Positions 30,110 through 37,418 of a DNA stretch of 37,418 bases are shown here, one piece after another. The notes below the pieces were generated by a model. The model made no database searches. It saw nothing but the letters and a program-made list of their open reading frames with translations, and had not been told where the DNA came from. The translations under genes and the position numbers were made by a program. This stretch comes from an uncultured Faecalibacterium sp. (lineage in GTDB: Bacteria > Bacillota > Clostridia > Oscillospirales > Ruminococcaceae): assembly GCA_904394215.1 (NCBI GenBank), contig CAJFNF010000019.1:1-37418 (forward strand), in the 5' to 3' direction. Numbering within the stretch: position 1 is the stretch's first letter; each line of letters begins with the position of its first letter.

Positions 30110-31503
30110 ACGCATTACAGCGGGACCTGAAGCGTCTTGTCCCCTTGATTGAAAAGCTGGAGGCCCCCAAAGCGGCCTCCGACCCCCACCGCCAGCGGTT
30201 CCACATCCAGCCGCCGGTGGGCTGGCTCAACGACCCCAACGGCCTGTGCAAGGTGGGAGACACCTACCATGTCTTTTACCAGTACAGCCCCTTCAACCCC
30301 AACGGCGGCGTCAAGATGTGGGCCCACGTCACCAGCAGGGACCTGCTCCACTGGGAGCAGCAGCCGGTGATGCTCTACCCCGACGAGCCCTTTGACTGCC
30401 ACGGCGCCTATTCCGGCTCGGCCCTCTATGAGGACGGCAAGCTGTGGCTGTTCTACACCGGCAACATCAAGCTGCCCGGCGACTACGACCACATCAACAC
30501 CGGCCGTGAGAACAACCTCTGCCTGGCCACCAGCCAGGACTGCATCGCCATTGACACCAAGGAATGCCTGCTCCACAACCGGGACTATCCGGCGGGCCTG
30601 TCCTGCCATGTGCGGGACCCCAAAGTCTGGGCCCAGGACGGCCGGTACTACCTGGTGCTGGGCGCCCGCACCGAGGACAGCCGGGGCGAGGTTCTGGTCT
30701 TTGAGAGCGAGGACAAGCGCAGCTGGCGCCACTGCAACACCATCACCACCCCGGAGCCCATGGGCTATATGTGGGAGTGCCCCGACCTCTTTGAGCTGGA
30801 GGGCCAGTGGTACCTGATGGCATCCCCCCAGGGGTATGAATGCCAGAACGTCTACGGCTGCGGCTACTTCCCGCTGTACGGCGATTTCCGGGGCAGCTGC
30901 CGGCTGGGCGGCTTCCACCTGCTGGACTACGGTTTTGACTACTACGCGCCCCAGAGCTTCACCGACGGCGTCCGGCGGCTCCAGCTGGGCTGGATGGGGA
31001 TGCCCGACGCCCCCTATACCAACCCCACCGCCGACTACGGCTGGCAGCACTGCATGACCGTCCCCCGGGAGCTGACCCTGGCCTCCGACGGTTCCCTGCT
31101 CCAGACGCCGGCCCAGGAGCTGAAAGCCCTGCGGGGGGAGGCCGTCTCGCTGGTTCCCAACGCGACTTTGTCGGTAGACCCCTGCTTTGAGCTGACCGCC
31201 GCCCCTCTGGGCAGCTTCTGCCTGACGGTGGCCGAGGGCCTGGTCCTCACCTACCACGAATCCTCCCGGACGGTGTCCCTCCAGTTTACCGATCCCTCCA
31301 TCAGCGGCGGCCGGAAAGAGCGCCATCTGGTGCTGGATATCCCCTGCCGCTCCCTGCAGGTGGTGGCAGACACCTCCAGCCTGGAGATTTTCCTCAACGG
31401 GGGTTCCTTCGTCATGAGCACCCGTTACTTCCCGGCGCCGGGTCTTGTGCCGGTCCGGATCAACGGCACCAGCGCCACTCTGTGGCCCCTGGTGCTCTCC
31501 TGA
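30106..31503 (+). CDS. GH32 sucrose-6-phosphate hydrolase
   Basis: A 465-residue GH32 enzyme. The catalytic residues are present: WLNDPNG (40-46, nucleophile Asp43), RDP (170-172, transition-state Asp171) and MWECPD (acid/base Glu224). The five-bladed propeller is followed by the C-terminal beta-sandwich (about 340-460, LEIFLNGGSFVMSTRYFP). It cleaves sucrose-6-phosphate to glucose-6-phosphate and fructose in the cytoplasm. No signal peptide, in line with acting after PTS uptake. It overlaps the EIIBC gene and is followed by a strong terminator. No fructokinase gene is in this operon. Confidence 0.94.
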   Translation: MNALQRDLKRLVPLIEKLEAPKAASDPHRQRFHIQPPVGWLNDPNGLCKVGDTYHVFYQYSPFNPNGGVKMWAHVTSRDLLHWEQQPVMLYPDEPFDCHGAYSGSALYEDGKLWLFYTGNIKLPGDYDHINTGRENNLCLATSQDCIAIDTKECLLHNRDYPAGLSCHVRDPKVWAQDGRYYLVLGARTEDSRGEVLVFESEDKRSWRHCNTITTPEPMGYMWECPDLFELEGQWYLMASPQGYECQNVYGCGYFPLYGDFRGSCRLGGFHLLDYGFDYYAPQSFTDGVRRLQLGWMGMPDAPYTNPTADYGWQHCMTVPRELTLASDGSLLQTPAQELKALRGEAVSLVPNATLSVDPCFELTAAPLGSFCLTVAEGLVLTYHESSRTVSLQFTDPSISGGRKERHLVLDIPCRSLQVVADTSSLEIFLNGGSFVMSTRYFPAPGLVPVRINGTSATLWPLVLS

Positions 31504-31556
31504 TCCGGCTTTCCATCGGCGCGGGATCCCTGCACCATTAAAAGGTAAATGAAGCT

Positions 31557-31602
31557 GCCGGCGGCGGATAGATCCAATGACCTGTCTGCCGCCGGCTTTT
31601 TT
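31557..31602 (+). terminator. Terminator of the sucrose operon
   Basis: GCCGGCGGC and GCCGCCGGC form a 9-bp stem around a 22-base loop, followed by six T. Confidence 0.85.
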
Positions 31603-31647
31603 GTTTGTGAAACGGGGTTTTTACCCGAAAACTTTTTGTGAAATCCC

Positions 31648-31676
31648 TTGCCAATCCACCCCTATGTCAGTATACT
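31648..31676 (+). promoter_or_regulatory. Promoter of the glycerophosphodiesterase gene
   Basis: TTGCCA and TATACT spaced by 17 bases, 30 bases before the start codon. Confidence 0.82.
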
Positions 31677-31706
31677 GGAACACCGAATACGGAAAGGAGG
31701 CTGCTT

Positions 31707-32738
31707 ATGCGGCCCAAAGTCATTGCACACAGGGGCGCCTCCCATCTGGCGCCTGAAAATACATTGTCTGCCTTCCGGCTGGCCATCAACATGGGGGTGG
31801 ACGGCGTTGAGTTTGATACCCTGCTCACAGCAGACAACCAGCTGGTGGTTCATCACGAGTACATCACCGACCTCCACTGCCCGGTGCACAAAGTCATCCC
31901 CCAGTGCACCCTGGCCGAGCTGAAGACCCTGGATTTCGGCAGCTGGAAGGGGGAAAAATGGGCCGGTGAACAGATCCCCACCCTGGCCGAAGCGCTGGAT
32001 GTCTGTAGCGCCGTGGACCACATCCAGGTGGAGTTCAAATCCCCCTTGGGGGCTAACGCCACCACCGACCAGGACGCCTTTGCCCAGCGGATCGTGGAAG
32101 AGGTGGAAAGTTCCGGCATCGCCGATAAAATCATTGTCACATCTTTCAACCATGGCATCCTCAGCCGGGTGAAAAAGCTGGCCCCCGACCAGCGGGTGGG
32201 GGTCTTGACCCTGAACTCTCTGGACTCCTATCTGTCGCCGCCCCCCGCCCTGCTCCAGGCCATCGGCCTGGAGACCGACGAGAACGGCCTGGCCCTGGAC
32301 GGCCAGGAACAGGCCACCCAGACCCTGATGGAGCTGTCCCAGAGCACCTCCCTGGACGACGAAAACATCAGCCCGGCCCGCTGGACCATGGACCGCATCT
32401 GGGCCCTCACCTCGGATTATCCGGGCCAGAACCTCTTTGAACTGCTGCAGAGCCTGCTGTCCCAGCACGACCTGGTGTCCTACCTGTCCACCCTGGACTT
32501 TCAGCCCGAGGTTCTCAGCTGCCAGTACAACACCTGCTTCCGGGACCGGGACCTGGTCCAGCAGGTGGAGGCCATGGGGATCGAGGCGGCCCCCTGGCCG
32601 GTGGACGGGGTATATGATCTCGAGAGCATCCTGGCCATGAACCCCACCTCCATTGTCACCAACCGCCCCGAGCGGCTGCTCCAAATGCTGGACCCCTCCT
32701 TCACTCTGCCCGAGGCGGCCGCCGCCATGCTAGCGTAA
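31707..32738 (+). CDS. Glycerophosphodiester phosphodiesterase
   Basis: A 343-residue GDPD-family TIM-barrel enzyme. The catalytic HR pair is His8-Arg9 in IAHRGASHLAPENT; metal-binding Glu35 and Asp37 are in GVEFDT, and the second His is in VVHHE (His49/50). A Glu later in IQVEFKS is also conserved. It hydrolyses glycerophosphodiesters to glycerol-3-phosphate and an alcohol. At 343 residues it is longer than the usual roughly 240-residue bacterial form; the extra is an insertion of about 90 residues around 190-280. No signal peptide. AAAGGAGG precedes the ATG. It stands alone. Confidence 0.9.
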   Translation: MRPKVIAHRGASHLAPENTLSAFRLAINMGVDGVEFDTLLTADNQLVVHHEYITDLHCPVHKVIPQCTLAELKTLDFGSWKGEKWAGEQIPTLAEALDVCSAVDHIQVEFKSPLGANATTDQDAFAQRIVEEVESSGIADKIIVTSFNHGILSRVKKLAPDQRVGVLTLNSLDSYLSPPPALLQAIGLETDENGLALDGQEQATQTLMELSQSTSLDDENISPARWTMDRIWALTSDYPGQNLFELLQSLLSQHDLVSYLSTLDFQPEVLSCQYNTCFRDRDLVQQVEAMGIEAAPWPVDGVYDLESILAMNPTSIVTNRPERLLQMLDPSFTLPEAAAAMLA

Positions 32739-32784
32739 CAGACGTTTCCTTTGTTTTTTTCGCGGATTTGTCACCGGATGAGGC

Positions 32785-32813
32785 TTGACAAACCCGCTTT
32801 CTTTTTTCATAAT
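32785..32813 (+). promoter_or_regulatory. Promoter of the second MarR gene
   Basis: A perfect TTGACA and CATAAT spaced by 17 bases. Downstream, in the 5' leader, lie a TACAG-TTCAG-CTGTA inverted repeat (32841-32855) and ATCA/TGAT arms (32822-32837) that may be operators. Confidence 0.75.
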
Positions 32814-32899
32814 GGTTCTGTATCAAATTGTTATGATCCGTACAGTTCAGCTGTAAAACGATTTGTTTTTTACTGTAGATGCAAAGGAGTCCTATCGGC

Positions 32900-33397
32900 A
32901 TGGCCACTCAAAAAAAAGACCTTCCCCTATCGGTGGAAGACACCCTGTTCAAAAAGGTCCCCAAAGATCTGCCCCAGGTCATCCCGGCCCAGATCCGCCG
33001 GGTCAACAACCTGATCTCCCGCCGGGTCAACCATTACAGCCGGCTCAACGGCGTAGAGGATGTCACAGCCATGCACGGCTGGATCCTGGCATACCTGTAT
33101 GAATGCCGGGATCGGGAGGTGTTTCAGCGGGACGTGGAGCGGGCCTTTTCCATCACCCGTTCCACCGTCACCAACATCCTGCAGCTGATGGAGAAAAAAG
33201 GCTACATCCGCCGGGTTGGCGTCCCCCAGGACGCCCGGCTCAAGCGGCTGGTCCTCACCGAAGAGGGCGCCAAAGCCCACCAGCAGATCATCCTCAGCTT
33301 CCGCCAGACCGACCAGTTCATCTCCAGCCTGCTGACCGAGGAAGAAAACGCCGAACTGCTGCGCCTTTTGAACAAGCTGCGGGCCGGGATGGAATAA
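32900..33397 (+). CDS. MarR-family regulator next to an ABC exporter
   Basis: A 165-residue MarR protein. The winged helix is residues about 60-125: FQRDVERAFSITRSTVTNIL (helix-turn-helix), QLMEKKGYIRRVGVPQDARLKRLVL (second helix and wing) and TEEGAKAHQQI. The N-terminal 25 residues are basic and may be disordered. It lies directly upstream of two ABC transporter genes, the common MarR-ABC-ABC arrangement that controls drug or metabolite export. The ATG at 32900 was preferred over one at 32879 because only it has AAGGAG at workable spacing. Confidence 0.9.
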   Translation: MATQKKDLPLSVEDTLFKKVPKDLPQVIPAQIRRVNNLISRRVNHYSRLNGVEDVTAMHGWILAYLYECRDREVFQRDVERAFSITRSTVTNILQLMEKKGYIRRVGVPQDARLKRLVLTEEGAKAHQQIILSFRQTDQFISSLLTEEENAELLRLLNKLRAGME

Positions 33398-33450
33398 TCC
33401 CCCGCCTCTTCACTCTTAAACAAACTGTGAACAGACTTTGAAACCTTCCG

Positions 33451-33473
33451 AAAACCGGTTGACAACCGGTTTT
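33451..33473. promoter_or_regulatory. 23-bp perfect palindrome over the ABC promoter -35
   Basis: Arms AAAACCGGTT and AACCGGTTTT around GAC; the -35 hexamer TTGACA lies at its centre. A probable operator for the MarR protein. With the trailing T-run it could also work as a terminator for the MarR gene. Confidence 0.65.
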
Positions 33474-33487
33474 CCTCTGGTTACAAT
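33459..33487 (+). promoter_or_regulatory. Promoter of the ABC exporter operon
   Basis: A perfect TTGACA and TACAAT spaced by 17 bases. A second palindrome, AACAAATTTGTT (33499-33510), follows at the start of the transcript. Confidence 0.82.
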
Positions 33488-33584
33488 GTTCGATGCAAAA
33501 CAAATTTGTTCGCACTCAAACAATTCAAACTTTGGGACAGATCCCGGCCTGCCGGGTTCTGCCCCCCAGTAGGAGGAATGACCC

Positions 33585-35336
33585 ATGTTCAAGAAGTTGG
33601 CCTCCCATCTCGGCGAGTACAAAAGCGCTGCCATCATCACGCCGCTTTTGTCCGCGCTCGAGGCCATCATGGACGTTCTGCTCCCCCTGTTGATGTCCTA
33701 CATCATCGACCAGGGCATCGAAAAGGGAGACATGAACGCCGTGCTCAAGTATGGCCTGCTCACCTTCCTGGTGGCCTTGTTCGCCCTGTTCCTGGGCTTG
33801 TCGGCCGGCCGTATGGCCGCCAAGGCCTCTGCCGGCTACGCCGGGAACCTGCGCGACGCCATGTTTGAGCGGATCCAGCAGTATTCGTTTTCCAACATCG
33901 ACAAATTCTCCACCGCAGGCCTGGTGACCCGTATGACCACCGACGTCACCAACATCCAGAACGCCTTCCAGATGCTGGTGCGCATGTGCGTGCGGGCCCC
34001 CGTCCATCTGGTATTTGCCCTGGCCATGGCCGTCCTCATCAACCCCAAGCTGACCCTGATTTTCCTGGTGGCCATCCTGTTCCTGTTGCTGGTGCTGAGC
34101 TGCATCATGTTCCCCACCATCAAGATTTTCGACCGTGTGTTCAAGAGCTACGACAGCCTGAACGCCTCGGTGCAGGAAAACGTGGCCGCCATCCGGGTGG
34201 TCAAGAGCTTTGTCCGGGAGCAGCACGAGGACGACAAGTACACCAAAGCCTGCCAGAACCTGTACAATCAGTTCGTCAAGGCTGAGAGCCGCCTGAGCTT
34301 CAACAACCCCTCCATGCTGATGGCGGTTTACGGCTGCAACCTGGCCCTGTCCTGGTTCGGCGCCCACTTCGTGCTGCAGGGCACCATCACCACCGGCCAG
34401 CTCAACGCCCTGTTCGGCTATGTGATGAATATCCTGATGTCCCTGATGATGCTGAGTATGGTGTTCGTCATGCTGAGCATGTCGGTGGCCTCCTGCCACC
34501 GCGTCATCGAGGTGCTGGACGAGACCTCCGACCTGCCCCCCGCCAAAAAGCCTGTGGAAACGGTGCGGGACGGCGGCGTGGAGTTCGACCACGTCTCCTT
34601 TATGTACAAGCACGGCACCGGCAGCCCCGTCCTCAATGACATCACCTTCACCATCAAGCCAGGCGAGACCCTGGGCATCATCGGCGGCACCGGCAGCGCC
34701 AAGTCCTCTCTGGTCCAGCTGATCCCCCGCCTGTACGACGTGTCCGGCGGCACCGTCCGGGTGGGCGGCGTGGATGTCCGGGACTACGACCTGGATGTGC
34801 TGCGCCACGACGTGTCGATGGTGCTCCAGAAGAACGTGCTGTTCTCGGGCACCATCCTGGATAACCTCCGCTGGGGCAACGAGAACGCCACCGAGGAGGA
34901 GTGCATTGAGGCCTGCAAGCTGGCCTGCGCCGATGAGTTCATCGAGCGCTTCCCCGACAAGTACAATACATGGATTGAGCAGGGCGGCTCCAACGTCTCG
35001 GGCGGCCAGAAACAGCGCCTGACCATCGCCCGCGCCCTGCTGCGCAACCCCAAAGTCCTGATTCTGGACGATTCCACCAGCGCGGTGGACACCGCCACCG
35101 ACGCCAAGATCCGCCAGGCCTTCCGCGAGAAGCTGCCCGGCACCACCAAGATCATCATCGCCCAGCGGATTTCCTCGGTCCAGAATGCTGACCGCATCCT
35201 GGTACTGGACAACGGCCGGATTGACGGCCTGGGCACCCACGAGGAGCTGCTGGCCACCAACAAGATTTACCAGGAAGTCTACACCAGCCAGACCCAGGGC
35301 GGCGGCGACTTCGACAAACAGGGAGGTGAGGATTAA
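33585..35336 (+). CDS. ABC exporter half-transporter with degenerate ATP site
   Basis: A 583-residue membrane-plus-ATPase half transporter: six membrane segments (about 15-310) and a nucleotide-binding domain from about 330. Walker A is GGTGSAKS (367-374, third Gly replaced by Ala372), the signature is VSGGQ (471-475) and Walker B is LILDDS. The catalytic glutamate is Asp496 and the switch histidine is Gln527, so this site should hydrolyse ATP poorly. This is the 'A' subunit pattern of heterodimeric exporters such as TM287/288 or BmrCD. AGTAGGAGGA precedes the ATG; the stop overlaps the next gene by one base. Confidence 0.92.
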   Translation: MFKKLASHLGEYKSAAIITPLLSALEAIMDVLLPLLMSYIIDQGIEKGDMNAVLKYGLLTFLVALFALFLGLSAGRMAAKASAGYAGNLRDAMFERIQQYSFSNIDKFSTAGLVTRMTTDVTNIQNAFQMLVRMCVRAPVHLVFALAMAVLINPKLTLIFLVAILFLLLVLSCIMFPTIKIFDRVFKSYDSLNASVQENVAAIRVVKSFVREQHEDDKYTKACQNLYNQFVKAESRLSFNNPSMLMAVYGCNLALSWFGAHFVLQGTITTGQLNALFGYVMNILMSLMMLSMVFVMLSMSVASCHRVIEVLDETSDLPPAKKPVETVRDGGVEFDHVSFMYKHGTGSPVLNDITFTIKPGETLGIIGGTGSAKSSLVQLIPRLYDVSGGTVRVGGVDVRDYDLDVLRHDVSMVLQKNVLFSGTILDNLRWGNENATEEECIEACKLACADEFIERFPDKYNTWIEQGGSNVSGGQKQRLTIARALLRNPKVLILDDSTSAVDTATDAKIRQAFREKLPGTTKIIIAQRISSVQNADRILVLDNGRIDGLGTHEELLATNKIYQEVYTSQTQGGGDFDKQGGED

Positions 35337-37264
35337 TGGCACAGCAGAATGTTCGCGCCATTCACGGTCCCCGCGGCGGCATGGCCGGCCGGCCCCGTCC
35401 CAAGGTGGCCAATCCCGGCAAGCTGCTGAAACGGATTATGGGTGAGGTGTTCAAGCACTACGCGCCCCACTGCGTGGTGGTGCTGGTCTGCATCTTCCTC
35501 AGCGCCTTCGCCAACGTCCGGGCCAGCCTGTTCCTCCAGACCCTGATTGACGACTACATCACCCCCATGGTCCAGCAGCAGAGCACCGACTTCGGCCCCC
35601 TGGTGGGCGCCCTGGTCAAGATCGGCTGCATCTATCTGGTGGGCATCCTGGCCTCCTGGGCCAACGCACGGATTATGGTCAACGTGACCCAGGGCACCAT
35701 GCGGAACATCCGCATCGAGCTGTTCACCCACATGGAGAGCCTGCCCATCCGCTACTTTGACACCCATCCTCACGGCGACATCATGTCGGTGTACACCAAC
35801 GACGTGGACACCCTCCGCCAGATGATCAGCCAGAGCATCCCGCAGCTGATCTCCAGCGTCATCACCATCCTGTCGGTGTTCATCAGCATGTGCATCCTGG
35901 ACATCCCCATGACGGTGCTGACCCTGTGCATGGTGGCCCTGATGCTGTTCTGCTCCAAGAAGATCAGCGCCCAGAGCGGCAAGTACTTCATCTCCCAGCA
36001 GCGGGACCTGGGCGCCGTCAACGGCTACATCGAGGAGATGCTGGAAGGCCAGAAGGTGGTCAAAGTCTTCACCCATGAGGACAAGACCCTGGCCGGCTTC
36101 CGGGAACTGAACGGCAAGCTGAAGGAGAGCTCCATCCGCGCCAACGGCTTCGCCAACATCATGATGCCTGTCAACGCCCAGCTGGGCAACGTCAGCTACG
36201 CCCTGTGCGCCATCCTGGGCGCCGCCCTGGCGGTCAACGGCCTGGCCGGCATGACCCTGGGCACCGTCATGGCCTTCCTGGCCCTGAACAAGAGCTTCAA
36301 CATGCCCATCAGCCAGGTGTCCATGCAGGCCAACAGCGTCATCATGGCCCTGGCCGGCGCCGAGCGTATTTACGCCATGATGGACGAACAGCCCGAGGTG
36401 GACGAGGGCTACGTCACCCTGGTCAACGCCAAATATGACGCCGACAACAACCTGGTGGAGACCCCTGAGCGGACCGGCATGTGGGCCTGGAAACACCCCC
36501 ACCACGACGGCACCCTCACCTACACCAAGCTGGAGGGCGACATCCGGTTCTCGGCGGTGGACTTCGGCTACACCCCCGAAAAGACAGTCCTCCACGACAT
36601 CAACCTCTACGGCCTGCCCGGCGAAAAGATCGCCTTCGTGGGCTCCACCGGCGCCGGCAAGACCACCATCACCAACCTGATCAACCGGTTCTACGACATC
36701 CAGGACGGCCGGATCCGCTATGATGGCATCAACATCCGCAAGATCAAGAAGGACGACCTGCGGCGCAGCCTGGGCATCGTGCTGCAGGACACCCATCTGT
36801 TCACCGGCACCGTCATGGACAACATCCGCTACGGCCGGCTGGATGCCACCGATGAGGAGTGCATCGCCGCCGCCAAGCTGGCCAACGCCGACGGCTTTAT
36901 CACCCGTCTGCCCGACGGCTACAACACCATGCTGACCGGCGACGGCGCCAACCTGTCCCAGGGCCAGCGCCAGCTGCTGGCCATTGCCCGGGCGGCCGTG
37001 GCCGACCCGCCGGTGCTGATCCTGGACGAGGCCACCAGCTCGATTGATACCCGCACCGAGGCCCTGGTGCAGGCGGGCATGGACGGCCTGATGTACGGCC
37101 GCACCACCTTTGTGATCGCTCACCGCCTGTCCACCGTCCGCAACGCCGACTGCATCATGGTCCTGGAACAGGGCCGGATCATCGAGCGGGGCAGCCACGA
37201 CGAACTGATCGCCAAGAAGGGCAAGTATTACCAGCTCTATACCGGCAACCTGGCCGAGAACTAA
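35336..37264 (+). CDS. ABC exporter half-transporter with intact catalytic residues
   Basis: A 642-residue half transporter. About 35 N-terminal polar residues precede six membrane segments (about 45-340). The ATPase domain has Walker A STGAGKTT (about 436-443), Walker B LILDEA with the catalytic Glu, and AHRLST with the switch His. Its signature is LSQGQ instead of LSGGQ. In a head-to-tail dimer this odd signature faces the degenerate Walker B of the partner, so both defects fall in one ATP site and the other site is canonical. A linker of about 30 residues before the ATPase (VNAKYDADNNLVETPERTGM) is unusual. The substrate is unknown; MarR control suggests a toxic or drug-like compound. Confidence 0.93.
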   Translation: MAQQNVRAIHGPRGGMAGRPRPKVANPGKLLKRIMGEVFKHYAPHCVVVLVCIFLSAFANVRASLFLQTLIDDYITPMVQQQSTDFGPLVGALVKIGCIYLVGILASWANARIMVNVTQGTMRNIRIELFTHMESLPIRYFDTHPHGDIMSVYTNDVDTLRQMISQSIPQLISSVITILSVFISMCILDIPMTVLTLCMVALMLFCSKKISAQSGKYFISQQRDLGAVNGYIEEMLEGQKVVKVFTHEDKTLAGFRELNGKLKESSIRANGFANIMMPVNAQLGNVSYALCAILGAALAVNGLAGMTLGTVMAFLALNKSFNMPISQVSMQANSVIMALAGAERIYAMMDEQPEVDEGYVTLVNAKYDADNNLVETPERTGMWAWKHPHHDGTLTYTKLEGDIRFSAVDFGYTPEKTVLHDINLYGLPGEKIAFVGSTGAGKTTITNLINRFYDIQDGRIRYDGINIRKIKKDDLRRSLGIVLQDTHLFTGTVMDNIRYGRLDATDEECIAAAKLANADGFITRLPDGYNTMLTGDGANLSQGQRQLLAIARAAVADPPVLILDEATSSIDTRTEALVQAGMDGLMYGRTTFVIAHRLSTVRNADCIMVLEQGRIIERGSHDELIAKKGKYYQLYTGNLAEN

Positions 37265-37325
37265 ATGCTTCCAGCGCCGGCTGCCTCCTGGCAAAACAGC
37301 CACACATTCCCCGTTCCCCCTGAAA

Positions 37326-37346
37326 TGACCCCCAAAAGTTAGACAA
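37326..37346. repeat. Terminal inverted repeat of an IS3-family element
   Basis: TGACCCCCAAAAGTTAGACA is the typical IS3-family (IS150-like) terminal sequence. It starts 61 bases after the ABC gene stop codon, so an IS has inserted just behind the exporter operon. The element runs off the window. Confidence 0.7.
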
Positions 37347-37355
37347 AATTTAACA

Positions 37356-37418
37356 TCAAGCAACGTGAACGGTCTGAATCCTGTATTGCACAGGGCTCAG
37401 GCCGTTTAGTTTTAGCTT
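37356..37418 (-). CDS. 3' end of an IS3-family OrfB transposase (partial)
   Basis: Read on the minus strand, the last 20 codons end in TGA: KLKLNGLSPVQYRIQTVHVA. The KLNGLSPVQYR block is the conserved C terminus of IS3/IS150-type OrfB (DDE integrase) transposases. The rest lies beyond the window edge. It sits just inside the terminal repeat, as expected. Confidence 0.85.
   Translation of the reverse strand, partial: KLKLNGLSPVQYRIQTVHVA

Noticed and set aside
31707-32738. Glycerophosphodiesterase as part of the sucrose operon
   Set aside because: A strong terminator and a separate consensus promoter stand between them.
37265-37325. A terminator right after the ABC exporter genes
   Set aside because: Only a weak 5-bp GGCTG/CAGCC pairing without a T-run is visible before the IS end.

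Overview
The window looks like the chromosome of a GC-rich, Gram-positive gut anaerobe of the Clostridia, most likely Oscillospiraceae/Ruminococcaceae (Gemmiger, Subdoligranulum or Faecalibacterium-like). This is inferred from strong AGGAGG ribosome-binding sites, TTGACA/TATAAT-type promoters, GHKL/LytTR signalling, an EFR1-type flavodoxin-ferredoxin, a sucrose PTS, and the similarity of the short Clostridia-type hypothetical proteins. Both window edges carry IS3-family-like ends: a possible terminal repeat ending at 97, and at 37326-37418 a terminal repeat plus the last 20 codons of an OrfB transposase. The window may therefore be a contig bounded by insertion sequences.

Layout. 350-1610 (-): an esterase, then a four-helix membrane protein overlapping an XRE regulator. 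1763-2896 (+): an M20 peptidase. 2941-5694 (-): a LytTR response regulator, GHKL sensor kinase and EFR1 flavodoxin/ferredoxin in one overlapping operon. 5907-6299 (+): a NifX/NifB-like protein with a His/Cys-rich tail. 6369-8144 (-): a membrane-anchored arylsulfate sulfotransferase. 8650-8991 (+): a small basic coiled-coil protein behind a strong promoter. 9178-10022 (-): a MarR regulator with two clear operators, and a small membrane protein. 10200-10589 (-): a cysteine-rich protein with an internal repeat. 10712-10787 (-): tRNA-Thr(GGT).

10956-20630 (-) is a compact virion-morphogenesis cassette of podovirus type: a small terminase-like protein, large terminase, portal, a Prp-like cysteine protease fused to a scaffold, an N4-gp56-type major capsid protein, a small capsid-associated protein, a head-tail adaptor, a probable beta-propeller tail nozzle, a 63-aa protein and a probable ejection protein. 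The window shows no integrase, repressor, replication, lysis or receptor-binding gene. The main discovery candidate is the protease-scaffold fusion. It carries the His/Cys dyad of Prp, the protease that trims ribosomal protein L27. A match to the L27 cleavage signal (LNLQFFA) lies at the protease/scaffold junction (DLQLFA) and another at the N terminus of the capsid protein (DLQFFA). The cassette thus appears to encode its own L27-style maturation protease together with its two substrates.

20873-23643 (-) is a thiol-redox operon (thioredoxin, thioredoxin reductase, a CPTGSC membrane protein, CcdA, a TlpA-like thioredoxin) that would carry NADPH electrons across the membrane. 23875-24480 (+) is an XRE-membrane-zinc-ribbon protein whose expected start codon is ATC. 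24541-27321 (-) is a PreP-like M16C peptidase. 27525-31503 (+) is a sucrose locus (LacI-type regulator, PTS EIIBC, GH32 sucrose-6-phosphate hydrolase) with operator-like palindromes. 31707-32738 (+) is a glycerophosphodiester phosphodiesterase. 32900-37264 (+) is a MarR regulator followed by a heterodimeric ABC exporter with one degenerate ATP site.
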